Assembly: GCA_944472135.2 (NCBI GenBank)
Contig: OX235265.1
Coordinates: forward strand, 60,275,112-60,339,111
Origin: Trichobilharzia regenti
Taxonomy: Eukaryota > Platyhelminthes > Trematoda > Strigeidida > Schistosomatidae
Direction: 5' to 3'
Length of the DNA: 64,000 nucleotides
Shown here one piece after another: positions 44,160 through 54,621 of this stretch. The notes under the pieces were generated by a model that saw only the letters and a list, made by a program, of their open reading frames with translations, was not told where the DNA came from and ran no database searches. Position 1 is the first letter of the stretch. Each line of letters begins with the position of its first letter. Made by a program: the position numbers and the translations under genes.

Positions 44160-44690
44160 TTTGGTTTGTAAGGATTAGTTATGTTTTACGAGTTGATTAC
44201 GGATTGATATCAGTTAGAGAAGCATTGAAAACCAGGGACTACTGGACAGCTGCTGTTTCATCCTAGTTTGGGAATCATCGGCAGTACGCACCCACTGGGT
44301 TTCGAACCCAGGACCTTCCGGTTACAAGGCAAGGTTGTATACCATTCAGCCACTGGGACCCGATTCAATGGCTCGTGATTTCTAACTTCTACCAATTCGT
44401 GATTTAGCGCGACCCCAACCATTGTCGTTGGTGGGACATCCATCCACACACGTGACATCTAATTGGACCTCACTGGTCACGACTTCTCACTAGAGCTCAG
44501 GATGGATGGATGTCCCACCAACGACAATGGTTGGGGTCGCGCTAAATCACGAATTGGTAGAAGTTAGAATTCACGAGCCATTGAATCGTGTCCCAGTGGC
44601 TGAATGGTATACGAGCTTGCCTTGTAACCGGAAGGTCCTGGGTTCGAACCCTGGCAGTGAGTGCGTACTGCCGATGATTCCACGATTCAT
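44160..44690. mobile_element. SINE-1 head-to-head pair, long
   Basis: A minus copy (44160-44455, tail to leader) and a plus copy (44503-44690, leader to body) face each other across a centre of about 45 bp. Their leaders are perfect or near-perfect reverse complements over more than 100 bp: the ATGGATGTCCCACCAACGAC ... GCGCTAAATCACGAATTGGT blocks on both sides. The centre contains GTCACGACTTCTCACTAG. The plus copy is truncated after GTGCGTACTGCCGATGATTC. Confidence 0.8.
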
Positions 44691-45049
44691 TTATCAAGTA
44701 TAGTCTGCAGTGCTGAACTGCCCTAACGAAATAACAGTGAATGATATCTACACTTTCATTGAATGTAACATAATCATAGGTACAAGGTATACTACACATC
44801 TGCGAGAAAACAAGAGGTCCAACGATGGTGGCTTCGCTCTCAATAGCTGTACATTAGCAAATTAGATACTTGATCAAGGTGGAAATACTATTTTATGAGT
44901 AAAGACGAGAAAAGATAACTAAGTGAGAACTAATTGAAAACACAGAACTAAAGGGAGTATGACAGAGGTAGATGTGGACGTTGAAATAGTGATATAGAAT
45001 ACAGCTACGGCTTCTCCATGAATTATACATCCTTATAGAGATAACTTTT

Positions 45050-46100
45050 CATCTGACTACGTTCTAAAAATCATTAACTCTAGGGTAATTGTGGTTTATT
45101 TGTGTAGCTTTCACTGTCATTCTGGACAACAACTGCAATGCAAACTCCAATATGAAGTGAGCCTTTTAAATTCTCCATGAATGACATAATGTTTATCTCA
45201 ATGATGTTGATTATTATTAGTTGTTAATTTGTATTAGTATCGATCACTTAATTGACCTGGTAATTGGTTGCTTTTTCATGTGACTTATTCTTTATTAGTT
45301 GGTAAACTTGATGCATGCTATTGACTTAGTTGTGTTTTCTGAGCTAATTGATTGAATTGTAAAGCTTCCGTCGTCCTGCTAGACAACATCTTCAGTGCAG
45401 TTTCATTGTAAAATGGACTTGTTTCAATTCCCCATAAATGATGTAATTGTATCTCCTGACAACCATAGTCGTGATTGGATGTTCAGATATTGTTTAAAAG
45501 AGTTCAAACAACCTATAGCACAACTGTGTTGAAGAGAACTGAGGAAAAATACCTAATAACCGTCTTCACAAATTCATCAAAAAGTGTTTAAACTCTACTC
45601 ATAACACTAACAACAAGCCAACATCAAAGACTACAAGAAAATTCATCCTAACATATCTCTGAAATAAAAGCTAGAATACTGAAACCGTTTGAAATAGATA
45701 TAGCATACAAGACAGCCAGTACAATCAATCACTACACTCGATATTGTGCAAACGAAAAGATCCAACTGAAAAAGAAGATAAAATTAATACCATTCACAAA
45801 ATAAACTGTATGAACTGTAACAGACATTACATCGGCCATAGTGGGCGTCCCCTTTGAATCCGAATCCACGCACACAAATTAGCTGTAAAAAGACATGATA
45901 TATATATTCCTGTTTCATATCGATGCATTTGGATAATTACGGACACCAGTTTGATGATTGGAATAATGTAGAAATTTTAAACAGAGGAAACACCAAAAAG
46001 ACAGTCAGGGAATTCCTATAAGCCTGGTACTCAAGCGAATCAGCGATTAACAAACACATTACCTCTATAAACCAAATTTACCAGCTAATAAAAAGCAAAT
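45050..46100 (+). pseudogene. PLE (third subfamily) linker and GIY-YIG
   Basis: Degenerate plus-strand coding from about 45600: NCMNCNRHYIGHSGRPL (45815-45860, YIG motif intact), a stop, RIHAHKLAVKRH, then DDWNNVEILNRGNTKKTVREFL, AWYSSESAINKHI and INQIYQLIKSKSH. 45100-45200 and 45355-45465 hold 3'-type non-coding blocks in the opposite orientation (TAGACAACATCTTCAGTGCAG), with the complementary block at 46440-46520 in plus orientation. The same subfamily recurs at 51380-52025. Confidence 0.7.
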
Positions 46101-46101
46101 C

Positions 46102-46323
46102 TCATACATTTATTCCCCTTAATGAATTTGAACAATGCAAGAACTACAGTTTTAGCAGAATAAAATGGTACCATCTTTTATTTCGTTGCCTTCTCGTCAG
46201 CTGCTTACATGGCAAAGACATTATTAAATATATGTCTTTGCCATGTAAGCAGCTGACGAGAAGGCAACGAAATAAAAGATGGTACCATTTTATTCTGCTA
46301 AAACTGTAGTTCTTGCATTGTTC
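46102..46323 (+). mobile_element. Foldback element copy 2: perfect 95-bp inverted repeat with TSD
   Basis: 46127-46221 is the exact reverse complement of 46232-46326 by eye, separated by 10 bp (TATTAAATAT). AAAAAGCAAATC occurs at about 46090-46101 and 46324-46335, and the surrounding PLE peptide (LIKSKSH) resumes after the second copy, so the unit was inserted into the PLE. One side carries the extra ATTTATTCCCCTTAATGAA, the same asymmetric tail as copy 1 at the window start. No coding capacity. Confidence 0.8.
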
Positions 46324-46530
46324 AAAAAGCAAATCACATGACAAGAAAGTCAATAAAAATTCGATCAATAAAGACGTAAATTAACATCCAATCACTACAG
46401 TATTTGCCAGGAGATGCAGTTACATCATTCATGGGGAATTGAAGCAAGTCTATTTCACACTAAAACTGCACTGAAGATGTTGTCTAGCAGGATGTTGAAA
46501 GCTTCGCAATGAAATCAACCAGCTTATAGA
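46324..46530 (+). mobile_element. PLE (third subfamily) C-terminus and 3' end
   Basis: Continuation of the interrupted PLE: KSKSHDKKVNKNSINKD, a stop, then the non-coding CATTCATGGGGAATTGAAGCA ... CACTGAAGATGTTGTCTAGCAGG block, whose reverse complement lies at 45360-45465. Confidence 0.65.
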
Positions 46531-46749
46531 ACGCAATTAATTCAATATCATCCACCTAAACTACAAATCTTCTCCATTATTTGATGCATATTGGTTAATC
46601 TATCAGCGAATTCCAGATTAGTCTAAGTATTAGACTTCTAGGAATTCCAGGAGATTTTTGGTTTATACACTTCCCCAGTCTGATTGTTGTCCATAGTTAT
46701 CTGTGTGGATTAATACGAGAGGAATGGATATCATTTGTTTTAGAAGCCA

Positions 46750-46858
46750 GTTTATGCATTGACTTGAGTCTCCTTTTTTTGGTAGTTTGAATAAGTATCC
46801 TTTCTTCCAATCTTCGGGTACTTTGCTCTCCTTCCACAACTTCTCCAGCAATGGCCGT
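46750..46858 (-). mobile_element. Inverted 5' segment of the RTE-B copy
   Basis: The minus strand reads RMIRPLLEKLWKESKVPEDWKKGYLFKLPKKGDSSQCINW, the RT region just N-terminal to the part encoded on the plus strand from 46857. The two pieces meet back to back near 46855-46860, and upstream of 46750 the similarity stops. Confidence 0.75.
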
Positions 46859-48185
46859 ATCATCCTGGAGAGAATCAAACAAGCCCTGGATGAAAAACTT
46901 CGACCGGAACAAGCTGGATTCAGGAGAAACAAGTCAAGTATTGATCAAATCGCCACTCTACGGATCATCATTGAACAAAGCTTGGAATGGCAGTCACCTC
47001 TCTATCTCAACTTCATCGACTTTGAAAATGCCTTCGGCGGACAGCGTCGATCGAGAGGTGATTTGGAAACTACTTCGCTACTACGGGGTGCCATCGACAA
47101 TTATACATCTCATTCAATAGTTATACGACAATGCTGCATGCCAAGTAATCCACAACGGGAAGCTTATGGAAGCCTTCGAAGTGAGGACGGGAGTAAGACA
47201 AGCTGGCTGTCTAATATCGACAATGATCTTTCTGATTGCAGTAGATTGGATAATGGGACAGACAGCGGGCAGTTATAAAACAGGCATAAAATGGACCCAC
47301 ACAAAAATCTTGGAGGATCTGAACTTCGCCGATGATGGCATATGTCTGATTTCCCACAAACTTGAAGATATGCAACTGAGAAGCAACAAGCTGGCAGAAG
47401 AAGCATCAAAGATAGGACTTCAGGTGAACATAGATAAAACAAAGGTGATGAAGATTCCTGGCCAACACCAACACCAACAGCAACACAACAACAGACAACA
47501 ATCAGCCAGAATAATGGGGGGAAACCTGAAAGAAACAACCTCCTTTACCCACCTTCCTGAGAAGCATCGTTTCAACTACAGGCCGACGGAAATGACGAGG
47601 ATATCAAAGCGAGAATCGGAAAAGCAAGACAAGCTTTCATTACTCTTAAGTCTGCGTGGAGGTCAACAGCACTCAGCATCAAAAATAAGGTCTGGATCTT
47701 CAACTCCAATGTGAAGTTAGTCAGTGCTACTATACGGATGGACCAGAGACTTGGCGCCTCATAAAGAGCATCTCAAACAAACGTCAGACCTTCATTAACA
47801 GTTGTCTTCACTCAATACTCAAGATCAGATAGCCGGCCAGAACAGATCAGCAACAGGGATTGATCTTTGGCAATGAGCGAACCAACCAGGAACCAACTGT
47901 GAAACAAATAGGCAGGAAGAAATGGAGATAGATTGGCCATACCTTGAGGAAACCATCAAGTGACATCACTAGACAAGCCATCGCTCGAGTGGAACCCGAA
48001 AGAGAAGCGGTGAGTTGGTCGTCAGTGCAAGAATGACTTGGAGGAGGTCATGTGAAGAGGAGATGAAAGCGTGTGGACAGACTTGGAGCGGGGTGAAAAA
48101 GTTGGCAGAAAACCGATGGCAATGGAGTCGCGCGGCTGAAGCCCTATGTTACTCTAGGAATTAAAGGACCTAATAATAATAATGT
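46857..48185 (+). mobile_element. RTE family B, RT to 3' end (longest B copy, broken)
   Basis: Pieces in order: RIILERIKQALDEKLRPEQAGFRRNKSSIDQIATLRIIIEQS; NFIDFENAF (motif A); SVDREVIWKLLRYYGVPSTIIHLIQ; VRTGVRQ and STMIFLIAVDWIMG (motif B, frameshifted); EDLNFADDGICLISHKLEDMQ (motif C with one inserted codon after F-A-D-D); VNIDKTKVMKIPG. Then come a broken C-terminus and a 3' end ATAATAATAAT at 48170-48185. At least three frameshifts; not functional. The inserted Gly after the Asp pair is unusual. Confidence 0.8.
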
Positions 48186-48189
48186 TCTT

Positions 48190-48750
48190 GGATGTGAAGA
48201 CGAACAGGACGTCTCATATTTAATGCTGTTTTCCTTTAAAGGATAGTTGTCTCACCTTCCTTTTTGTGGTTAATTTTACATTATTCATAACTTCTATTTG
48301 CTTGTATACTCTCGTAGTGGCTGTAAAATGTGATATTATATGATATACTATCCTGACTGTAGGAATGCTAAAGACTTTCAAAAATCCATTTTTATCTTTC
48401 TGAAGTGATTTATGCTAAGGTCAAGGTATTTAAAAGTTTTAAATTATCTAATAGAATATAAAAAGCTGAAAGTATAATTACTATATAAATTCCTGATAAC
48501 TATTATTAATGATCAGAAGAGAAAACACCAACACATACCACAAGAAGAACCCTTTTAATGCGTATTAAGTAAAGTAATTCTGATGTACATATAATGAGTA
48601 TGTGTCTTTTGATCATTGACAAAGAAACATCAATCATATTTATTAGAAGAAAATTTCTGCATTCTTGCAATAACAATGAAATTAGACAATGAATCGTTCA
48701 GATTTCTTTCTTTTTTCTGATGCTTTGGGATGCTGATCAGTTTCAGTGTA
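48190..48750. other. No recognisable gene
   Basis: AT-rich sequence without assignable features. Confidence 0.4.
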
Positions 48751-48754
48751 GATT

Positions 48755-48955
48755 TTGTCTGCGGACCGACATCAATTAGAGAATCATTGATAATCACTTA
48801 GCGTCAAAAAGTTGTTTCATCCTAGTCAGAGAATCCTAAGGAGTGTATGCTCACGATCCCATCGGTGATTAAGTCCGAGACCTACAGGCTACCAGGTCAA
48901 TAGGTTGACTATAAAGCTACTCTGTTGGATTTTATTGATTTGTGAATACTAAATT
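48755..48955 (-). mobile_element. Diverged SINE-1 relative
   Basis: GGACCGACATCAATTAGAGAATCATTG, AAAAGTTGTTTCATCCTAGTCAGAGAATC and a weak tRNA-like head (GAGACCTACAGGCTACCAGG) keep the minus-strand SINE-1 order. Confidence 0.4.
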
Positions 48956-49404
48956 CTCGCATTACGTGATGTTATAGTGCTACTGTTAATCGATTGGCAT
49001 CCACTTCTCTTGGACGTTGTAGAACGTACTGTTCACGGCTTCCGATTTCAACTTCAGGGCATCTGTTCAGTAGCCAATGGTGAACTGGGGATTAACATTC
49101 AGATTATGACCTTTTAGGGGATTTGGATAAGTTTCAATGTAGATTTAAACCATCATCAGTTAACTAATCACTGAGAACCAGAAATTACTAGAATGCAACA
49201 GCTGTCCAGTACTGAGACACAGATTAATATTTTTCAGTTGTAATACAGTGACGAATGACTACATAAGACCAGTAGTCTACAGTTACACCCATATTTGATA
49301 ATGACTGCTTACCTTCACCATTTTAGAGGTGCTTGATCAAGCTGTGGTGGTGTGATACAGACAATGAGTTCCAACGGAATATTATTCTCACAGTTCAATG
49401 CGAC

Positions 49405-49592
49405 ATTAGCAACAGAATACTATATATGTATATCTGAACATTCAATTTCATGTCGTTTAATGTAAACCAAAATCAAACAGCCACTGATTGGTTCAAGAAT
49501 ATAAACTGTATGTATAAAAATAGCGGTTTGATCAATGAAAAATATACCTTTGCTTCCGTGTCTTGCCTTCAACTGTTACAAAGCAAACTTGC
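49405..49592 (+). repeat. Dispersed repeat H, copy 2
   Basis: Matches 37487-37685 at roughly four in five positions by eye. A 66-codon open frame over it is not preserved in the other copy, so it is not taken as a gene. Confidence 0.6.
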
Positions 49593-50216
49593 AATCCCAA
49601 AAGCTGTCGTTTTACGTTCAGTTGCTTGTATAAGTTCTCTAATTAGCTAGACAGGTATACAGGTTTCATATCAATGATTCTGAATATATATATATATCCT
49701 ATTTTGGACGATTAAGTTGTTATTCTCGCTATATCTTACTAACTGCTTTCGATTTTTCCCCATAGGCATAAGGTCTGGTTGACTGTAAATAATCTAGTAA
49801 AATTCCATTCCTCTTAAGAACATGTATTAGCAAGGAAGTTAAATTCCAAAAATGGCGCAATCACATTTGATATATAATATATATATACATATCTAAATTA
49901 ATCTGTACACATAAGATACGATGGTTACTATACATTTGCGGATGTATATCAGTGCATAGTTTTTCAATGTCCATGTAACTGTGTTTATTCATAGTACACG
50001 GCATTTGCCCAGTCAACTTTGTTTAATTTTGATTATTTTTATTTCGTAAATTTATAATATACACAAATATATTGATTTAAGTGTGTATCTTTTAACAAAG
50101 ATTTTTTCTTCTTTATATTCTCCTTTTAACCAAGTTAATTGTTTTTCTACTTGTAAAAATTGCGTACACACATACACCTTGGGTGTAACGTCAGTGAATT
50201 TGTTTATTTCCGACAG

Positions 50217-50276
50217 GATTCTATGATTTCACAGTAGAAGAAACTACTAAAAATGAGAAGTCTATTTTGAAAATAA
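50217..50276 (+). CDS. Candidate small symmetric exon, 60 nt
   Basis: Acceptor TTTGTTTATTTCCGACAG ends at 50216; donor GTAAGAAT starts at 50277. The exon is 60 nt, phase 1 at both ends. Only one frame is open: (x)GA, FYDFTVEETTKNEKSILKI, A(xx). It reads continuously into the next candidate exon at 50397, which has the same phases. Short exons of length divisible by three are characteristic of schistosome micro-exon genes (MEGs), although 60 nt is longer than the usual micro-exon. The peptide is not recognised. FYDFTV also begins some glutathione peroxidase domains, but the rest does not fit well. No first exon or signal peptide was found. Confidence 0.35.
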
Positions 50277-50396
50277 GTAAGAATAAATAAATAATCAATA
50301 ATTGTAATTAGTGAATTATCACGAGTTAGTATTATGCATTTTCTTCTGGCTTTACATTAATACATGTATCAGAGCATATTTTAATTAGGGGTTCAG

Positions 50397-50432
50397 GAAG
50401 CTGGAAGAATATCTACGAAGACAAAAATTATT
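50397..50432 (+). CDS. Candidate micro-exon, 36 nt
   Basis: Acceptor ATTAGGGGTTCAG ends at 50396; a strong donor GTAAGTAA starts at 50433. Exactly 36 nt, phase 1 at both ends. Joined to the 60-nt exon across a 120-nt intron it stays open: the spliced codon AGA, then SWKNIYEDKNY, then T(xx). No partner exon is found before the palindromic element that starts about 145 bp downstream. Confidence 0.35.
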
Positions 50433-50576
50433 GTAAGTAATACATTTTTACGATTGTAAGTGAAGATATTTTCAACTGTTTGATGTTATTACTTAAACGT
50501 AATATAGGAGTGTAATCGGTCATGTTGTTTAGGCATTATTATTTCTCTCTTTTTCTGGCCTTAGCAAAGTATATAT

Positions 50577-50977
50577 CTTTGATTGGACACTAGCCGGTAA
50601 CTAGTGTGATTTGTTTAGCCCTTCCTTCGGTGCAGACTGAATTCTATCAGTAAGGTTTGCAATGTGGCCACCATTCTAGGTAGCTCACCATCACAGTGAA
50701 CATTGATTTGATGATATTATATAGCTGGAGGCAATTGGTAGGAATCCTTGGATCTAGGTTTCGTCTTAGTTGGCACTTGCCAGCAAGGCGTATCTGCGAA
50801 ACCTAGATCCAAGGATTCCTACCAATTGCATCCAGCCATCTAATATCATCAAATAGATATGCACTGTGATGGCGAGCTACCTAGAATGGTGGCCACATTG
50901 CAAACCTTACTGATAGAATTCAGTCTGCACCGAAGGAAGGGGTAGACACATCACACTAATTACTGACCAGTCAAAAG
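50577..50977. mobile_element. Palindromic MITE-like element, copy 2 (complete)
   Basis: Arms of about 180 bp (about 50583-50764 and 50797-50975) are inverted copies with scattered mismatches, spacer about 32 bp. Matching blocks in both arms: ACTAGTGTGA/TCACACTAAT, CTTCCTTCGGTGCAGACTGAATTC, GCAATGTGGCCACCATTCTAGG, GGAGGCAATTGGTAGGAATCC. Outer ends read CTTT(T)GAYTGG inward. Target duplication is unclear (TA or TAT possible). No coding capacity, so non-autonomous. Confidence 0.75.
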
Positions 50978-50989
50978 TATCCAGTACAG

Positions 50990-51215
50990 TAAGTCCTACA
51001 GGAGGCCAATCGCGAATCCGAAGAGCTCAGTATTGACGTATCTGACTGCAGTACTCACTGAGTGACGCTGTCTGGAACCTCAGAAGTGACATGGGTTCCT
51101 TCGAGGTTGTAGATACACCTTGGTGGCTAGTGAGTGCGGACTAGCACGAAACCTAGTTGGAAGGCTTCTTGTGACCGATTGCCTCCAACCGTCTACTATC
51201 ATCAAAGCATATAAC
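50990..51215. repeat. Palindromic-family partial unit and SINE-like scrap
   Basis: 51095-51205 (GTTGTAGATACACCTTGGTGG, GCACGAAACCTAGTTGGAAGGCTTC, TTGCCTCCAACCGTCTACTATCATCAA) is the inner arm of the palindromic family. 51000-51090 is unassigned. Confidence 0.5.
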
Positions 51216-51224
51216 TATTGCATT

Positions 51225-51370
51225 CTCTTGTCTTTTTTAATTAGCTCCATAACTGCTCACAGATTTTCATTTCCCCTTCACACGATCTCTTCTATGTCAC
51301 TTTCGGATGCCTAACCCGCCACTTACCTTTCGGCTTCCACTGGTGGGTCTGGCGGGCGTGTGCTGTGAGT
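51225..51370 (-). mobile_element. RTE family B 3' scrap
   Basis: CTCACAGATTTTCATTTCCCCTTCACACGATCTCTTCTATGTCAC and CCCGCCACTTACCTTTCGGCTTCCACT correspond to the minus strand of the family B C-terminal end (compare 11720-11800). Confidence 0.55.
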
Positions 51371-51379
51371 TAACAGCTT

Positions 51380-52025
51380 TTTATTCCATGCCTACTTTCC
51401 CCACTTATTTCTATCAATGATGTTTTCGTACAGTTTTCTCAGTACGACATAAAGTATACGAGAAACTGATATGTCACTGTTGAAATGAAGGTGAAAATTT
51501 ATGGTTCGAGAGGATTTTCTGTTATTTGAGCTAGATGGTTCAAATTGCAAAGCTTCTGTTGTCCTTCTCGACAACATCTCCAGAGCTAACTTCAGTGTGT
51601 AGTATGCTTCGTGAATTCTACGTGAATAAAATAATCTCATTTCCAGATGATGTAGACCAGATTTCGTCGTCTCTTATGGTTTCCACGTCATAGCCTTCAG
51701 TCGTTTTGATATTAATTGTTTCAAAATGTTTGCATTTGACCTTTTGACTCGTTTTCTGTGGATTGATAGGTCTGATCTATGTCAACAGATTTGTTGAGTG
51801 AAAATCGATTTGAGTACCAGGCTTCTAGTAATTTTTCGGCATTTTTATTATTTCCTCTGTTTAAAACTTTCACACGTTTCCTATGGAACAAGGATCCAGT
51901 GTTATCTACCCGCTTTGATATGACAGAAATTGTGTCATGTATTTTTGAGTGCCGGCTTACAATATTTTTGGATGCAAAGACGAAGTGAATGTCATCTTTG
52001 ACCAATATGATACTTTCCATAACTG
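51380..52025 (-). pseudogene. PLE (third subfamily) GIY-YIG C-terminus and 3' end
   Basis: A minus-strand frame (51721-52020) contains SKNIVSRHSKIHDTISVISKR and VKVLNRGNNKNAEKLLEAWYSNRFSLNKSVDIDQTYQ, matching the 45.6-46.1 kb copy (NVEILNRGN..AWYSSESAINKHI..INQIYQ). The non-coding part 51530-51605 carries the CTTCTGTTGTCCTTCTCGACAACATCTCC block. Confidence 0.75.
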
Positions 52026-52029
52026 ATTC

Positions 52030-52485
52030 GATTTACTTTATAGATAATGTTCGTTTTATTTTCTTCTCTTGAGTCTTTCGGATAAAGTGATTAGATCAGT
52101 TTTTAAGCGGTATCCTATTCAAAAGGTTTTCGTGTTCGATTAGTGGTTTTAGGCACTGATTGATAGAATCTGATGACAAATAGAAACTATATAATTCACT
52201 GAGGTGAAAATTCTGAAAAGATTCACAATTTATAAGGAACATGTGATAACCTTAAACACACGTATTTTAACTGCTAGTTGAGATAATTTTCTCAGACTGA
52301 CGTACATATGATACTAAGTCTATCGTAATGAAACAATCTGTTGGTTACATTTGTCTGAGTCATGAAGGCGATCTGACCCAAGTCTTTGAGACAGTAAGAA
52401 TTAATGGTTGGAAATTCATGGTGAAGTAGCTCAAAATTATTTGCAATGATATGAATATACTAACACTTATCTAGTCTTTTATTTA
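52030..52485. other. No recognisable gene
   Basis: AT-rich sequence with no assignable coding or repeat structure. Confidence 0.4.
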
Positions 52486-52489
52486 CTGC

Positions 52490-52775
52490 AGAGTGAATTC
52501 TATCAGTTAAGTTTGCACTATGGCCACCTAGTACGAAACGTAGGACCAAGGCTTCCTACCGATTGCCTCCAACCATCTAACACTGACAAAGTGGTTGACT
52601 ATTTTGATTGAACACTAGTAACTAGTGTGACGTATCTAATCCTTTCTTTGGTGCAGACTGAATTCTATCAGTTAGCTTTTGCAATGTGATGATGAGTGCC
52701 AACTAGCACGAAACCTAGATCCAAGGCTTCCTGCTGATTGCCTACAACTATCTAATATATCATCAAAAGTGGTTG
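52490..52775 (-). repeat. Two partial palindromic-family units in tandem
   Basis: CTGAATTCTATCAGTTA..TTTGCA.TATGG joins ACGAAACGTAGGACCAAGGCTTCC..TTGCCTCCAACCATCTAA at 52495-52585. The same pairing recurs at 52655-52760, preceded by TTTTGATTGAACACTAGTAACTAGTGTGA. Each unit has outer and inner arm parts with the middle deleted. Confidence 0.6.
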
Positions 52776-52784
52776 ACTGATGAT

Positions 52785-53050
52785 TCGAGTTAGACAGGAA
52801 GGTGTATGCTACCTAATTCGGGTCCTTAAGGCACTGGGGACCATTAACTGGAGATATGGATCAAAACAGTTTTCATTAGCGCAGATGCATTCACTTTGTA
52901 GGAACACTTGGATTCATCAAATCCTTTTCATCCTCTATCTGATTACTTTGTCTCCCGTATATTCCTGTTCATCACAGATTTTTCCAATTCTTTTTCTCTA
53001 CTTTGTGTGCTATGTGGAGTATGGAACTTGAACTTCTGCACTTTCTTGAT
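52785..53050 (+). mobile_element. RTE family A 3' end fragment
   Basis: GCGCAGATGCATTCACTTTGTAGG, CCTTTTCATCCTCTATCTGATTACTTTGTC, TGTGTGCTATGTGGAGTATGGAACTTGAACTTCTGCAC parallel the 3' UTR of the 6.4-9.3 kb element (9125-9290). Confidence 0.65.
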
Positions 53051-53519
53051 TTATTCGGTATATCGAGACCACTTGTAATATTTTATTTAATTCAGTATGG
53101 GTGATTACCCTAGACAGTTGAGTAGGGAAGGGATTAAGATAGATATTATTTACAAGAACTGGATCCGGAATCAGATGGACACGCTTCTTAATGAGATTTA
53201 ATCTGGTGGTCAGTGTCCTTGTGGTTTACTGATATATCTTGATTTGTATAATCTTTTAAAAATATTTTCTAGAGTTGAAGGAGATGAGTGGTAAACACAA
53301 TGATTGTAGCACCGAATTCGGTTTGAATTAAGTAACGCTGAACTACCATGTCTGCTGTTTAAGACCCATCTGTCAAGATTGTATACTCTTAGAAATGCAA
53401 CTCCCACTATCTTAAATTAGTTATTCTTACTATCATGCTTATTTAATGATGGACTAAATATCCAACACACAGAATTTTTGCACTAAAATGCAACCGTTCA
53501 AGTTACCACACTATATGAA

Positions 53520-53685
53520 GGCACAAATTATCAACAATCTCCAGGCATTGACTTTTAGCGTGTCGGAGGCCCCACAAGGTAGTCTACACCTTCCTATGTG
53601 GCTCAAATCAACACTGAGAGACATAGTGAATTGTTGCCATATTTTGTTTTGACCATCTTTAGCTGTTTTCCAGATAAATCTTATG
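53520..53685 (-). mobile_element. RTE family A C-terminal fragment
   Basis: Minus-strand reading WKTAKDGQNKIWQQFTMSLSVDLSHIGRCRLP aligns with [28 protein letters not shown] of the family A C-terminus, then degenerates. Confidence 0.7.
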
Positions 53686-53964
53686 TTGACTAACATTCTT
53701 CGAGGAGAAATGTGATGACTTGTTATGCATGAAAAAAAGCAGAAAAGATGTTGCACTACAAACCTCAATTTTTCATAGTTGATTACGTCACACATTATAC
53801 TATATATACCGATTTCATGCGTGTGTGTATGTGGACACATACGTAGGGGGAAGCAATCACACCTTTCATTCGACGACGAGGCGACACATGGCCTGACAGA
53901 CTGAAAAGTGATTGAACTTCAAAACTTTCATGACAGACAGAGGTAGGCTACCAGCAGAATTCAT

Positions 53965-54175
53965 GGATAATCGGATCGCGTCCCATTGACTTAATGGTCT
54001 ACAAGCTAGCTCGCCTTGTAACCGGAAGGTCATGGGTCCGAAACCTGGCGGTGGGGGCGTGGTGCTGAAGAGTCCCAAACTAGAACGAATGAAACAGCTG
54101 TCCAGTAATCCCTGCAGGTTTTCCAGTGGTTCTCTAACTGATGTCAGCTCATAATGAAATCCTGTTGCCGAAAGC
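53965..54175 (+). mobile_element. SINE-1
   Basis: CGTCCCATTGACTTAATGGTCTAC, GGAAGGTCATGGGTCCGAAACC (B-box changed), GAAGAGTCCCAAACTAGAACG, ACTGATGTCAGCTCATAATGAAATCC. Confidence 0.75.
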
Positions 54176-54204
54176 AAGACACTTTACTGGTGTGGTTATG
54201 AAGA

Positions 54205-54255
54205 ACAAATTGTGTTCGAAACGTCATCCAGTAAATAATAATATTAGTCCACTGT

Positions 54256-54298
<43 letters not shown>
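54205..54298. repeat. PLE 3' scrap and (TA)n microsatellite
   Basis: GTGTTCGAAACGTCATCCAGTAAATAATAATATTAGTCCACTGTGTGAT is the PLE terminal block (compare 37300-37345). It runs into about 20 TA units at 54257-54298. Confidence 0.7.
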
Positions 54299-54304
<6 letters not shown>

Positions 54305-54621
54305 AACTAAATTGATGATCTTACCAAAGGGTAGTGTCAATTATTATCCTCTGTACTCTTGAATCTCTTATTATTTTGTTTATTTTATATGACCTTTAAT
54401 TTTTTTTTAAATAAATCAAACTGACAAGTAAATGCGTGATCAGACTGTTAGAAATATGATGCGCAAATAAATCACATTTTTCATACATACACATACTCTT
54501 TGAACAAGTTTAGTTCATAGTCTATCTGATTCCCTTATTTCAGTTCCTTAAAATGTAGAATAATTAACGATCTACAATAATCTAATATAATGACCTTCAA
54601 TTCACATAATATATATTTTCT

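Noticed and set aside
49450..49650. 66-codon plus-strand frame as a gene
   Set aside because: It overlaps dispersed repeat H, and the other copy (37.5 kb) does not keep the frame.
49995..50045. 51-nt exon-like stretch upstream of the small exons (ATAG before, GTAAAT after)
   Set aside because: Its only open frame is phase 0, which does not join to the phase-1 exon at 50217, and the acceptor is weak.
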